NCBI GenBank assembly: GCA_002633005.1
Contig: NMRA01000084.1
Span: 589,267 to 653,266, forward strand
Reading direction: 5' to 3'
Length of the DNA: 64,000 nucleotides
Origin: Phoronis australis
Taxonomy: Eukaryota > Phoronida > Phoronidae
The notes beneath the pieces are model-generated. The model saw nothing but the letters and a program-made list of their open reading frames with translations, did not search any database and was not told where the DNA came from. The translations under genes were made by a program, and so were the position numbers. Positions within the stretch are counted from its first letter, which is position 1; each line of letters begins with the position of its first letter. Of this stretch, positions 47,101 to 60,744 are shown piece by piece.

Positions 47101-48879
47101 AGAATTTTTGACAAAGTTCACCGGGAAGTCATTACAAAGTGAGCAATAAGTAGCTCGCGTGTCCTTAAAATCTATTATGAATTAAGTAGCAGCAGTCGTT
47201 ATAGCATGACACGTATGGTGATGAATTGTGACCGATAGCCTTCGGAGATTTTGTATCTGGGAAAATATCCATGTTAAAATTCCCGAATATGTACAAACTG
47301 ACTGCGCATGTATGACGACTCCTGAACTTCACCTGACACCTATTGTTTGGGATGAATAAAGGGTGAATCACATAGTTTTCGTAACAGTGGTGTTTCTTTT
47401 TTCAACAAGTACGCATTGACTGTTTCTTTCGGTATGTTAACGCAAACCAGACAGAAGTAAAGCCCATAATTCTCTTTTATATAGAAGGCATTTTTTTAAG
47501 GTTTATACATTTTAATTTCTGTATTATCAGGAAAATTTGAAAGCTATTTCTGTAGATATTTTTGCACCAGTAAAATCAGTGAGACAAACTGTTGCCAACA
47601 AGAGTGAACAAACGCGTAACAAAGAATTCGAAAACAAGGAACTAATGCACACATCTTTGATACAAAACTTAAGCTGAACATTTCCAGTTTGGCAGTTTTC
47701 TAGGTCAATTCTCGAGAGATCGTCCACCTGGACTGGGATAATGTTCGACCGCTGAGGTACTGCATTTTTGCTCATCCAAATAAACTTCCATTCTAAACAA
47801 GACTAATGAAAGCCATTGAGCAGTATGGTTTGTCTAAATTCTCAGATTGCGAGACGCGTTAATTAGCGACAGCTTACAATGTCTTCTTCACTCAGCCGTC
47901 TCGATAAACAGTTGTCTCTCTGAGCTGCAAAGTTTGCGTTTTTTTACATTTAGGTGGCAGCCAGAGAGCGGATGCAGGCCGTGTTGGGGTGACATAGATG
48001 AACGGTACTATTTTACCGTGATCTTCTTTTTGCATTCTGTCCACTTTTACTCCTGATGTAATTAACAAATGACATTTTCTTGAAATCGGAATATCAAATT
48101 TTCTTAAATTTATTTCTTATGTTTTCTGGATACTACTCTAGACGATCAATATAAATTTTGTTCAGAAATCTTTTGTTTGAAGCGTCTAACAATAGTAAAG
48201 CATTTAACGGTACGTTGGCGCTTTTGTGACCGAAATACGCATTTCTGGGGTTAAATGTTGGATGGGACAGATTTGTGAAGTTATCGACCAGAGTTATGAA
48301 ATAGCAAAACCCATTGTGTTTTGCTACGAATAACCAATTGTCACCGTTGTTTGCCAGGCGGATTCGCTAACAAGACCGGTGACTGCCAGTCAAATACGCT
48401 TATAATACTTATTCAGTAGTTAAGGAGTAGGGTTTAGGTCCGTCAGCTGAGCGATTGGCTGCGACCAGGGTTCTATGTTCTATGCCACACTAATTACAGG
48501 AAATCATTTTTCTCTCACGTAACGTCTCTTTAAAGAGTTTTGGCGAACGCACGTCAAATTAGACAACAAAATTGCGTCGTTGAATTTACTTTTTAACGAA
48601 AAAAAAACCTGTAAAGGTTTCCATCTTTAGAAGCATTTTTGACCCATTAGTTACTGATTAGCGGATTGTATCGTTCACTAAATGTTTACTTCATTGTCAC
48701 TTTCTGTAAACCTTTTAACGATATTTGTTAAACACTGTTTTGAGCACACAAAGACGGTTAGTCCACGCGTGCCATGTCATTCGTCTGAACACCATGCTGT
48801 ATTTGTTTAACAAGTAACTCTAGATTCTTTCGCGTGTCTTCGCGGTGGCGATTCACACCTAACTAACCAATCTGGCCCT
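44111..48879. other. No supported gene
   Basis: A 135-codon plus frame (45248-45655) is unrecognised. TCGCCAAATC is repeated in tandem near 45273. TAG|GTGAGT at 46890 is donor-like without an exon. TACATGTA lies at 46629. Confidence 0.4.
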
Positions 48880-49018
48880 ATGTTTACGCTCGCTCCATGT
48901 GTGCCAAGTGAAGAAATATTTACAAAAACTACTCATCGGCACGCGCCGGTCATGTTTTTATACACTCGACCCCCTACCTCTAGAGCATCTTCTTTGACCG
49001 AGAATATTTTGAGCACCG
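48880..49018 (+). CDS. Candidate first exon (unrecognised)
   Basis: The ATG at 48880 opens 46 codons (beginning MFTLAPCVPSEEIFTKTTHR) and reaches ACCG|GTAAGA, a fair donor. No hydrophobic signal or domain is seen. Without splicing the frame continues to 49071. Confidence 0.15.
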
Positions 49019-51100
49019 GTAAGAAAACGTCATGCTGCTGTATTCGCATCATTCACTGTCGAAATAGATAGGAAACTGTCTGGTCTAATCAAATCACAAT
49101 TTATTCATCAAAAATTTTATCTTCAAGAAAGTTGCATATATGTAATCTCAATGACTGTGGTTTTGGGTAATAGTTTAGTTCTGTCACTTCGTCCAAATAT
49201 GAGCCTTAATCTGCGAAGTGACTACGGTTGTCATGAATGTTTTGTCGTTGATTGACCATATTCCATCAGCGAAAATAAAATTAATACACAATCAAGAACT
49301 CAAAACAGAGAAAATATTTATGTTTGTACAAGAATGAAACCTCTTCGCCGGGACGTAAATAACAGAAGCCATTTCGACGTATCACTAAGTAAACGTGTTT
49401 GTACGAGAAAGAAAACGGAGTGCTATTCGGAACTAAAAACGGACACCAGGCGGTATTCGTCTCGGCACCGTAAAAGCTTTCCAAAACGTGTCATTGGTTT
49501 GTGGCCTCGCTGTTCTTGCGATCTCCTGAACACATAACGTTGAAATACGCGCAATAGTGCCCCCATTTGAGTAGAATGCACATGAGGGAATATTGTTGTA
49601 AAGACAGTCTAGGAAGGAGACTTAGGAAAGAGGCAATGAAAATATAATCCAATTAACAATTGTACTGTTTTTTTGCCTCCTAACGCAACTTCCTCTGTCT
49701 TTGAACGAAATATTTTAACAAGTGGAGTAACAAATTCTTTAGCTAAAACGATGTTTGTACGTGTAAAACAACTTTCAAAGTGTCATTTACATAGAAGTGG
49801 TAACCGAGCTTAATGATTTCTGAACACAGGAGAATATTTGTAATGTTTATGTAGTTGCTTTGATTTTTGAACCGACGTTGTATATGGCTTCTTTTAAATG
49901 AATGGAATTAAGTGAAAGTCTACCAAGCGTTGTTGAATCAAATGAAATCAAGACATGTTTCCATGTGTTCTCATCAAAGGCATGTACAAAACTAGTTATT
50001 GTATCCCATTTTGTTCCTCGACTGCTTGATAAAAATGTAAACTCTATCAATACTAAATCTCTATTTCTTTCTAATCGTGCGTACGTTTTCATCACTATTT
50101 CACAGAACAAGCCTTTTTTTCGCAAGGACTGAAAATTTTTTTGCCTTTATTTAGAATAATCTGAGCGTGACGGTGAAAAGTTACCTTATACCACCGGTTT
50201 GTGACCGGGGCATCACTACATAACTGAATTAAAGTAACAATGTGCCTAACCCCGCTAGAAATAACGTGACACCAAGCATTATCGGACGGTCCCTTTTGTG
50301 TGTTTACGTTGACGTATGTCGATGTAATACACGGATCCCTCGATTGTTGGTTGCTCAAGCGAGACAAAACCCCACAATGGTATCCGGAGGCAAAGACAAA
50401 ATGCCCGATTCGAAACGTTATTTTTTAGGTTTTGAAAGCACGTTAACAAAAAAGTGTCACATCGGTGTCTGTCGAACTTGTTGGCCATGTCAATTAGCTG
50501 CGTTTCGTGATCTCAATTTACGGCATTGTTTAGAAACAATCGCTAACGTTTGCGGATGGAGGTGAACACGATTCAATTATTTGTGCTTTATTTTTGACGT
50601 GGGGGTAGATGCACTCTGTGTTTGGAGAATTTCTTGACATGTACGAGCGAAAAATGATGTTCAAAACAACAGCGCGAAATCTGCCAAAGCTCATAAATAT
50701 GTCGGACATAATTCACACTCTCAGCGATGACATGTTTCTTCACCGGTTCATGTAAACAGAGCCAACATCCTCTACAATATCGGGTAATTGATCGTCAATT
50801 TTATACACCTAATTTGAATTTTAGTCAAATTTACTCTCTCAATTTGTCATAATTTGATTTCATACGAGAAGAGGTTCTGCACGCTTTTTATTTACAGTGA
50901 TCACAGAGTTCGAGACAAGCGTCGCTTGCGCCCGTGCTTCAAGAGCACGAGCGCCGTTTACCGTGTTATCACTGTAAACAAAACAGGTAATGAACAAACA
51001 GAGCATAATGAAACTATCAAAACTCTTAATTGTTCGCATGCCTCTCCGATATCACGATGTTTGCCTTTATCGGCTTGACTTCCTACCGGAGTGAGAGCCA
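49019..51100. other. No supported gene
   Basis: Overlapping frames on both strands at 49847-50132, and 107 codons at 50242-50565, are unrecognised and compatible with chance. Confidence 0.4.
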
Positions 51101-51194
51101 GGTCACGTGACCAGACGAAATACAAAAAATCTTGTGCCGTCGGTTTTGGTTTAAACCTTTCCCGAAGCGCTGAAGATCAGCTGTTGACGTGCAG
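51101..51194 (+). promoter_or_regulatory. E-box promoter with possible non-coding first exon
   Basis: GGTCACGTGACC (51101-51112) is a perfect 12-bp palindrome containing the TFEB/USF-type GTCACGTGAC. A GC-richer 80-bp stretch follows and ends at GTGCAG|GTATGT (exon end 51194), a strong donor. There is no ATG in the interval, so a transcript would start with a 5' UTR exon. ACTTCCTACCGGAG just upstream has ETS-like cores. Confidence 0.3.
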
Positions 51195-53200
51195 GTATGT
51201 CTTATGAACTTGTGTTTTCTCATGACAAAAGTTCAATAAATTGTTCTGATGTTTTGTCTAACATACGAAATAGAAGAGGAATTCGAAAAATAGATACATT
51301 AGTGAGCAAGTGCGGGTTGTTCGATAACCCCTTGCCGACTTGACCTTTAAGCAAGCATTCGTTTTTTCTGAAACAATTAGGTTTGTTTTACAATAGCATT
51401 TGTGACATTTTCCATTAAAGGCTTGTATTTTATAGAAACGTTTCATTTTTCACTTATTTACCAAAACATACGAGTAGCCAAACGTTATTATTACTTCATC
51501 GCTGACTTGGTGTTTTAGATAGGTGCCTGTCTTCGTGTTATTACGTGTGTCCCTTGTAATTGAGATTTCTAACGCAGAAAAGATTTTTTAAGTAATTTGC
51601 CAATTGAAATGTATAATTCTTTTGTCTTGAATCAGTAGAAGATTTGCTCCATGCCCTTGCATATGAATCTTGAAATCGCTAGCAAGTCAATCACCGGCTT
51701 TGTGTCTCAAATTCGAGTGGACATGATTCTGCCTGTCTGACTGTGCACCGTACGCAGTGCTTCTAAAACTGAATTTTATGAATGAACTGCAGCCGCTGTG
51801 ATACACACTTTAGTAATCACTTGTAGTTGTAACTCGAGATGGCTTTACATTGATCGACGTACGTTGGCAAAAACTGTTTGTGGTTGCAACAACGTTATCT
51901 CTGAGCCCCGTTATGGTTCTGAAAGTAAACACGATTGAGATCGCCGCTTCGTAAAGAGCAGGATATTAAAAATGCTATAGTAAACAGTTCATTTTTAACA
52001 CAATTCGTATTCTAGTGTTGTCATAGTTGTCAATTCCTAATCAAAGATATGGTGAAAAGGTAACATTTTTCTAATGATACGCACGGTTTGGAAACTGAGC
52101 ATAGATTTTATCGATAATTTTCATTATTTTCAAAACTTACTGGTTCGAAATTTCAATTGTTAAAATGACTGTAAATTATGAGTCATGGTTGCTCATAAAA
52201 ACGTTTATGAATTTGAGAGTCGTTAAATTTTAAATGCGTGATGTTCAATTTGAACTCCACAGCCTTTCATTAAACGAAACCTAGTTCGTCGCGCGGTCTG
52301 ACTTCGTCACCTAAAACTAAATTTTACCTCGTCTGAAATCGATGGTACACAAATGTACGCTTTGCTCAAATCAATAAAAACATTCGTGTGATAATGAGTA
52401 ATTTAAACAGACGTGACAAAACGGGTAATTTGAAGATACATAGAGTACTTGACTTAATGAGTTAATCTGATCAGTCACCGGTTTGTTTTAGACTCATTTA
52501 CATATAAATCAAAAAAGGATAACGTTTGGTTTGTTCCGATCACAACGGCAACGCTGTATTTTTGTTAGATCGATATGTAGGGCTAGCACGCTCATTATAG
52601 CAACGGCTTTTGTTGATTTCAGAGATTACACTTACACAGAGTTGCATTATAGTTCCATTGTAGTCTGAGAAGTTACTTAACCATGACAAACATTGAAGGG
52701 GTGTTTGATTTTTATAACTTTTTCTGGTATGTCAATACAGCAATCTATTGATAAAACTGCAATGGAGCACTTGCTTTACAGTCACTGTTGCGCACATACT
52801 ATTCAATTGGCTTTAACACCAGGGTCAAACATTTGCAAATCTCTGATCTGTTCTCTCTGACTTTTGTTCCATCCATTTGAACCCTTAACAGTATACTGTC
52901 GGTATACACTTAGTACCGACCAACAGCTGCTGTCTAAATGCCTCTCTTAAATGTTCCCGTTTCTAGAGGATGATGTGTATTTTACGCAACGACGATGATA
53001 TGTTGTGCAACAGAACACGTTTTACTCTTGTTATAGTTTGAGCCTTTGAGTAGAAAGAATTCCATTCGTCTCTACCCCCAATGTGTTGCTGCTTGAAAGA
53101 AGATCAAAAGCGAACAGATTCTTTCGCATGTTCTTCATATTTTTGGGTTTTTACCACATCAGCTGGTACTGTAGTTATCAGTGTTTACATAACAAGCCGC
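51195..53200. other. No supported gene
   Basis: AT-rich with short frames only. It would be intron if the site at 51194 is used. Confidence 0.45.
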
Positions 53201-53520
53201 TTGGACAACAACAACCAACAACAACTTCAACAGTAGTAATAATGTTGATGGTGATAACAGTATCAATAACAGTAACAGTAATAGTAAAAGTGAGAGCAAT
53301 ACTTAAACAGTAATATTGATAATAAGAGCATCACATTATTGATATTGATTTTAATAACTGTTATGGTAAACATGGCACCAGTAACGCTAACAATAGTGAT
53401 AAGTGATGATAACTTCAGCAACAACAATAACACAACAATAACAACAACAACAACAACAACAAGAATAATAATAATGATGATAATAATAACAATAGCAACA
53501 ATAGTAATGATAGCAAACTA
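53201..53520. repeat. AAC/AAT-rich low-complexity tract
   Basis: Irregular CAA, AAT, AAC and GAT triplets over about 320 bp, with the purest part near 53420-53475 (ACAACAACA-type). Ile/Thr/Asn-rich frames through it are repeat artefacts. Confidence 0.7.
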
Positions 53521-56500
53521 ATAATAATTATGATTATGGAATAATATTTGTGATGTGGAATAATAATTATTCTTATTATGTCAACTATAATAAAATGAAA
53601 TAATGAATCATTTGCAATTACAAAATTAGCTAAATTTCATCGCAGTCAAGCAATCTGAATTAAAAGTTTCGAAGAAATAGCTCGTTTCAGTACGTTTTGC
53701 CTGCCTGCCTATTAGGCCGGCAGCATAAACAAAGAGGCATAAGTCCTTCAAATGTTTTGAAGTGAAGAAGTGTTCCAAGACGTGTTCCAGTGCTCCGTGT
53801 TGCCTGATTGCCTCAGCGTTTTTGTTCTCTGGTTGCAACATACCGTTTGCTGTTGATCAGCTGACGGCCGCCAACAGTCGCATGGCTCTGATGACAAATT
53901 ACCGCCACATGTGTTATTGCGCACCCCTGTGTGGACGCGGTTCACTGCACAATCCGGGGAGGTTTTCAAACGAATGCACCTGCACTTACAATTTACCGAA
54001 TTTTCGACTGCTTTGGTTAAAACTCAGGACGTGTCCGCTGTTTGCGGGAATTTTGAATAGTCGTTTTGTTAGACTAGCAACTGTAGGTTTCATGAACCAC
54101 CAATCAATTGTGATGTTGTGCTGTTGAATTTATTTATTATAATGACAAGTAAATTAATTCAAACAGTTACATACGGTGGCCCGAAAGTATCATCGTTATT
54201 TTAGTTTATTAATTTTTTTATTTTTCCTTTTCCACCTAGGATGAAATATTGATATATTTACAGGTGTAACATTCGTAAGAAAGATAAGTTCCCAGCCCAG
54301 TTGGGCTTATTAGTCACTTTAACCACACAACTCAGATGTAGGCCTACCCGTTGCCATAAATGTGGTGGTTCTAAATTCAAAAGCAAACATGATATATTTG
54401 GCGAATTGCTTAGGGAAATACTGGAATAGCAGTTTTAACGTATCTAATCTTTTGAAATCTGCAAAGTTCGGGACTTGGAGTGAAACATTATGAAATAGAA
54501 TAGAATAGTTTTGGTGTCAAGTGCGTTTAAACGCTTCATAGGTATCATGATATAAGCTATTAATGGTTTGTTTTCTAAAATCTTCCTTCAGAGCCTCCAG
54601 GCGACCACGTTCAAACTGCCGCAGGGATTCCGTGGGCCCACGCGTGAAGCAGAAAATAATCTTAGTTGGGCTTCGAAAAGCTAAAAAATATTGTTTCAAA
54701 TAGTTTATGATTCGTTTAGCTGCTAATGCCCCTTAATTGGTCAAAACCAAGTTTATCTTAAGTACGACAATTTATGAAATATCGTGGCTATTTTGCAATG
54801 GGGAACGATCGCATGCTAAGCCGATCAAGTGCCACCAAGCAGTTCTTTCAACGTGACCCAGGGTCGGAACATTGGCGAATTTTCAAAACTTCATGTGATA
54901 GAAAACGAGCATTGGTAGACTGTCTTCAATTTTTCATTTATTATTAGTGCTGTTAATTAAACTACTTTAGAAGACTAAGTGTTTGTTGTAACTACTTTAA
55001 AAGCAAAATTGTTAAAATTAGAATTCTGGGTGAAGGTAGTGAAAATGGCTACACATGTGCCGTACCGGTGAGGTCTCAAGCACACATGGCAGACACATGG
55101 TCGAATTACCTCAATAAAATGTTTCTCTTTTTTATGATAATACGGCTTGATTGGCATACGAGTCAGTTTTAGATGACTCATATTTGGACAAGTTAATCTA
55201 CCGCACATGGGCGTTCGCTAATTGCTGTTTAAAAAACTCGGGCGTTCCAGGCCACTACACGAATCCCTGCAGGTTTTTCAAATTAGTTGTAGTTCTCATC
55301 CGGGACGCGCAGCAAACTGTCTTGTCTGGTGGAATACTGGTTCCATTTTTACTTGATTGTTGAAGGGTGAGTTGGTTAACTGTTGATTACGTCTGCCACT
55401 CATGAGCCTCTCAATGTCCCACTGTAGTAACACAATTTGGTCAGGCCAGTGCCCCCGACTCTTAGTACTGCACATTCGATGGCTTGCGCTCACCAAGGTA
55501 GAGTTTCGCAGAGCAAGAATCTCGCCAAGGAGGCTAGTTTGATCACGTGATTCGCTTGCAATACCGTAAATGCCGAAGTATTTCGAGTTCTTGATTTTCT
55601 CGCAAAAAACAAAGTCTACGGAAAGCACGCAAGCTTGTCTGCCAACGTAGTGGCGACATCTGTCGTCATACTTGCGCAATTTTGTTTGATCTGGCCCTGC
55701 AGCTCAAAAGTGTCATGATGAAATTGCAATTTGAGCACAGACATGTGCTGTTTCGGAAGACATTTAGAGTTGTATCAGATTTTTTTGCAGTTCTTCTCTT
55801 GCTTTTTGACTAAGGCGAACTCTTTATTGTCGTGAATGAGGTACCCGTCTGTCAGCTTATTGATTTGTCAGGTGGCATCTTCCTGGCGCCCTCTTGCATC
55901 TGAAAGTATCGTTTGTGTATCATCGGACCAAATGTATTGATTTATCGTGTATGAAACTATTTTTTACCTGGATGCTGTCGCCATCTGGTGGTGCAGGACC
56001 TATAAAGAGTAACTGTGGCAATGAAACCGCAACGAGTATTTGTGCCGCGTTTTTCTCAGTACGCAACTCGGTAATAGTTGCATTACCAGTCTTCTTGTTT
56101 TGTTGAACTTTATAATCAATCTCAGCGCGGAATCGTACCTGGAATCTCCGCATTGGCGGCCTAACGCTGTGCGGGGCTAATTTCTACTCGATAGATGGCA
56201 GAGTATGATGCAAATTAAACTGGTAAGGACACCGACCTTGATTTCAGGTAATGTTTGGCAGACAACGTCGAGGATTGGCAATTGGAAACCAGTTACGAAA
56301 ACACCACGGATTTTCTTGTTTTATACATGTAGCTCTGGTCAATCGTATTAACTTCAAGATATCTTATCCAACAATAATCCAAAATGCGTTTTTCAGCAGT
56401 ATAACCGATGATCGCTTTTAAATTGTTGCAGAGTCTATGTGTAGGTAAGATATGTAAAACAGGGCCACGATTCAACTCAANTGTAGTGTATTCTTGGTCA

Positions 56501-56733
56501 CGTATTTAAAGTCGCTAACAGCCGTGTGCTGGTGTTACAAACAATTTTCTTCACTGAACTATTTAGTCATTCAGCGCGTCGTGCTCATATTTTCTGTTTG
56601 AATTGAAATCGTGAATCGCCTGGGATTCCCCTGACAGCCATACTGCCTGGCGGTGCAACTTACCCGCCGTGATAAGCAACAACAGTGCTTTTCAAGCATA
56701 AAAAAATCATTTCTTATCTGGACAAGGAACAAG
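53521..56733. other. No supported gene
   Basis: A 121-codon plus frame (53762-54127) and a 127-codon minus frame (55679-55296) are unrecognised. GATCACGTGATTC at 55541 repeats the 13-mer seen at 34110. One N lies at 56481. Confidence 0.4.
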
Positions 56734-56753
56734 ATGAGACCGATTTTATGGCT
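56734..56753 (+). CDS. Candidate first coding exon MRPILW, followed by a splice donor
   Basis: ACAAGATGAG opens MRPILW and reaches GGCT|GTAAGT, a strong donor (GT at 56754). A charged residue followed by hydrophobic ones would suit the start of a signal peptide. Unspliced, the frame stops at once. Six codons cannot identify a gene. Confidence 0.2.
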
Positions 56754-59700
56754 GTAAGTGACCCGAATAAACAGTTCTTTTTGACAAAAGGTGCCGCTTT
56801 ATTGCTCCTGTATCGTGCTCTGCTCTATCTATTCTCCTGAACCATTGTCTGGGAAATAACTTGGTCTGGCCTCCCGCCTTGAAGCAGGTGAATAATGACT
56901 CGCATTTGCTTTAGTGCTTTGAGTTAGAAACCAGCGAAAACTCCTGAACGATTAAGTTTTTTAACTTACTTCTTCAGCTATTAACGCTACCCAACGTTAG
57001 CTAATAACAGGATGTACGATAGAGGGAGCATTCGTTGCCTGTTCTAAACCCCAGAGCCATCATAAACTTTTTATGGCAGCTTTGGATGCACTGTTGTTTC
57101 AGCAACAACGCATTGCCTCTGGGTAAACCAAGAGCCGACTGACAGATGTACTCGGATGTTGTTTATTATTTCTAAAAATACCTGCCGCAAATTAGACGTA
57201 AAAAGAAGACAGTTCGAAACATCTCAGTCATTTGGTTTTGATTTGTGTGTAACTTGAGAATGTGGAAAACTATGGATGTTCCTTGAGTCGAGTCTTACCG
57301 TCAGATAGTCATGGCAACAAAGAAATGAGAACATTTTCATCAGCCATAATGCATCTGTGTTGATGACGTTTTGTGACACTTTCTTGCTGTGTTTTGCGCA
57401 GCCTATAATCCCTTCATATGTACTGTTGTATGTATTCAATCTAGCCAATAAAAAGTACATTCATTTCTGTTGAGGTTAAACCCGGTGGTTCACCCGGGCA
57501 CCGTGAGGGACGAACGTGGGCACAAATACAGTGTACCACCAACACGGGAGCTTCTGACTATATGTTACAAAAATTCATCTGCATCGGAACAATTTTGACG
57601 GGCATTTCTTGGATAAGGCAAAAGATTCGAAAGGAGAACGTCGTAACTTTTCTTTAAGAAATAACGGAGAAACAATTACCCGGCGGATGGGAATCACAGT
57701 TGTGTGCGTCTGAGCAAAGCCGCGTTTTGCCGTCGGCCTATTTGCATTTTTGCAAGTCAGCGTTTCAACGGTATGAGGTTTCTGTGGGGTCAGATACATG
57801 TAGATTTTAATAGTACATTTGCGGCTGAAACTTAGATGCATACCCTGTAAACAGAAACATGTCGTGATATAAAGAAACCAGGGTGGTACTCAATTTGTAC
57901 CACCCCCTATCGGCGAGAAGGCGGTTTAACCCGATTACGCTTGGAAATTCAATCTATTGCCTGCTGGTTTCCCAGTATTTCGTAATAGCAAATAACGTTA
58001 TTAAACTGTTGAACCACTCAAACCGATTATATTTGTTATCGGCGGCTTAAAAAGTTGTGTGAGTTCAAGAATTCTGTTATTGAACTGTGCTTTGTTACGC
58101 CTATTGCAGTTGAAACTCAAGTTGTCAGCAATTTCCCACTTTGCCTTGACGACTATTTTTCCTGATCAAATGAGTTTGCATTTACTGTTGTTTTCAGTAG
58201 ATCAGATGACAGTAAGGTTTTTAACGCGAATTACTCCGTTAGAAATAACTCCACAAAACTGTTTACTTGTAATTTAAGCCCAAAAAGCACACGACGGTTC
58301 TGGCTTAGTTTTTTTTGAAATTCGATTCAGTGGATTGGTATTTTTCAGTTGCTCATTTTTTAAAAAAGAAAATCTACCCTGTTTTAGCAAAAATGATGAC
58401 GGACTAGCTTTGTTTTTTTTCATCCTTTTGTAAATGATGGCGTTTCAAACCTTGCTTACCTTGGTTTACGTGCAACATTTCAAGAAAGAACTTACCTTGG
58501 CCGAAGTTGTTGAGGACAGGCGTCTACTTTAAAAAGTGAACGCCGGTCTCAAAATGAGTCACGGCACAGACCAGAACCAACCATTTTTGATTTGCCTAAA
58601 CCGCCTTCTATCATATAAACAATTTTTGATTTAGCCTAATTATAGTTATGAAATAAGTCTTAAATTGCTCCTTACTCAAACTCAGGATGGTGTCTGGTCT
58701 TCAAAACACGTGACAGTTCGCCAGAATTGGTGGACACTCGGCAGGCACTACACACATTGGCTTGTCACTGCGCGTCATTTCTTATCAGTATGCACAGAGT
58801 ACGGTTGAGTAAATAATGACCCACGATGTTTGTCCATGTTCGTGCTTCTCAAAATCAAAAAACATAGTGAATTTCCGATTTACCTTTTCTAAAAACTCAA
58901 GTTTTTTGTTGCAATTATTTTTTACTTCAACTTCGTGTGTAGACTATTACGGGGAATGTTTGTCCTGGACTAGCACCCAAGGCAAATCGAGAACGGCACG
59001 AGATGGCGCCAGATGTTGGTGTCACCAAACGCCTCAGTGACCCAGTGTAGACCTCGGATACTTCTTTGATTAGAAGTGCGTTCTCCTCGCTTATAGGGTT
59101 ACATATATGCTAATCCGGCGATAGCATGACAAAAAGGAATTTTTAATAAATCAGAAAATGAACTTAGAACATACGGTTTGAAGATATATTCAATATGTAA
59201 ATTCCCGTATTTACATTAAAAATATAAAAAGGATAATAATGCTAATAGGCTACACTGTTGAACTAAATTTTATTAACGGAAAATAATCTAGCATTCATAT
59301 AAGTTAGTTTTCTCATTTGGCTGACTAGCCAAGGTTTACAAATGTGTTTGGTTATCACCTGTGATGAAAATAACGAACCATTTTAGAAAGAAATCTTCCG
59401 TACATCCGCAATGCTTTATTATTTTTGAGTTACACGAATATACAGAAATTCGTCCACATTAATGACCCAAATTATTTGTAAACATCGTTTTGTTCTCAAG
59501 CAAAAATCATCTACTAATGTGTATTACTGAAACTTTTGAGGAACCTTGCAGTTTTATGTGGCAAGCAATCTATCTCAGTTTAACATGACGGTTGACAGGC
59601 TGTTTAGTACACGCTACACCGCCAACTTCTTTCATTGGGACCATCCATCTAATTCAACAAATCATTACTTTCCGAATGATTAGTTTCAGTTGTATAAAAT

Positions 59701-60458
59701 CTCGAGGGGCTGGCTCTAATAGCAATGGTAAGGCACTAGAGGGCGTTTCACGACCGCGTAAGTGTTGGGGTGACGGGGAAACGCTTTATCTTTTCATTAA
59801 TTTTACAAACATGTCATTCACGTATTCAATAAAATAGTGAAAGTACTTCAACTGTAACATAGTAACTTGTTATTTGATATTTAGAATGCTTTTATGTCCT
59901 TGAATTTACCAGCTATAGTATCATTTTTCTTAAAATCGATTTTTAGTCAATTTTTAACACACGCGGCTAGAAATTAAGGAAAGTCACTCGGTTTTGTAAG
60001 TCTTGTTGGAAGAGGCAAAAAGGCAGAATCCTAATTGTATTACTTTTTTGTCGTGGGATACTGAGCCCGCACTGTGTTAGCCAAAATATTCAACGTAAAA
60101 TGACTATTTTAGATTTATACGGCGCTAGCAAAGTTCGCCCGAGTTTAAACTATGACGTGCGTGCTTGAAATTGTTTACAATTCTCTACAGACGCATTTTC
60201 AGTGATACATCATTTCGAGATATCATTTGTAATTGATTGTTTAAAGAAAATTTTCCAATTATAGAAAACACCATTATCGGCTGTTTTGCAATAATAGATT
60301 AAAATGGCATTTTGTGACGTTCGTTCCATCCCATTATCGTGATTAACTAAAGGTTCTTACAAAATTTCAACAACAAAGAACATTTTGGATAGTATCAGTC
60401 AAACCCTAAAGTTCCTAGTTGCATTTTTGTACATTTTGCTGCTGTAATCGTTTCTCGT
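56754..60458. other. No supported gene; twin minus-strand donors
   Basis: On minus, CCAAG|GTAAG occurs twice, with exon ends at 58496 and 58460, exactly 36 bases apart. One frame stays open across the 36 bases. No matching upstream exon is recognisable. TACATGTA lies at 57795. Otherwise AT-rich. Confidence 0.4.
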
Positions 60459-60744
60459 CAGTGGCGGATTTAGGGAGGCAAATTCTCCCAGATACCATTT
60501 GGCAGTTCGGGGTGCGAATTGCTGACTAGCATATGCGCACACCCAGAGGGGCTCGGGGGCGAATGCAGAATGCATAGGTCTTGAGCAAACCCCGTTTACC
60601 GTTTCTTTTTAGTAATAAGGCCCACAAACCCAAAAATTCGAGATCCCTGCATCCGTGCATTTTAGGCTGAGCGCGCGCATGTGACGAAATTCTGGTTATT
60701 CCTGTGCCCTGCCCCCCTAACTCAAAAACCTGGATCCGCCCCTG
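60459..60744. mobile_element. hAT-like MITE, 286 bp
   Basis: The left end is CAGTGGCGGATTTAGGG. The right end on minus is CAGGGGCGGATCCAGG. These inverted ends, 13 of 16 matching, are typical of hAT-like MITEs with CAGnGGCGG termini. The flanking 8-mers do not match well, so target duplication is lost or the boundaries are slightly off. No coding capacity. It contains the GCGCACACCC and GGGGCTCGGGGG blocks also seen at 43.9 kb. Confidence 0.6.

Noticed and set aside
53083-53521. Ile/Thr/Asn-rich frames
   Set aside because: Artefacts of the AAC/AAT-rich tract.
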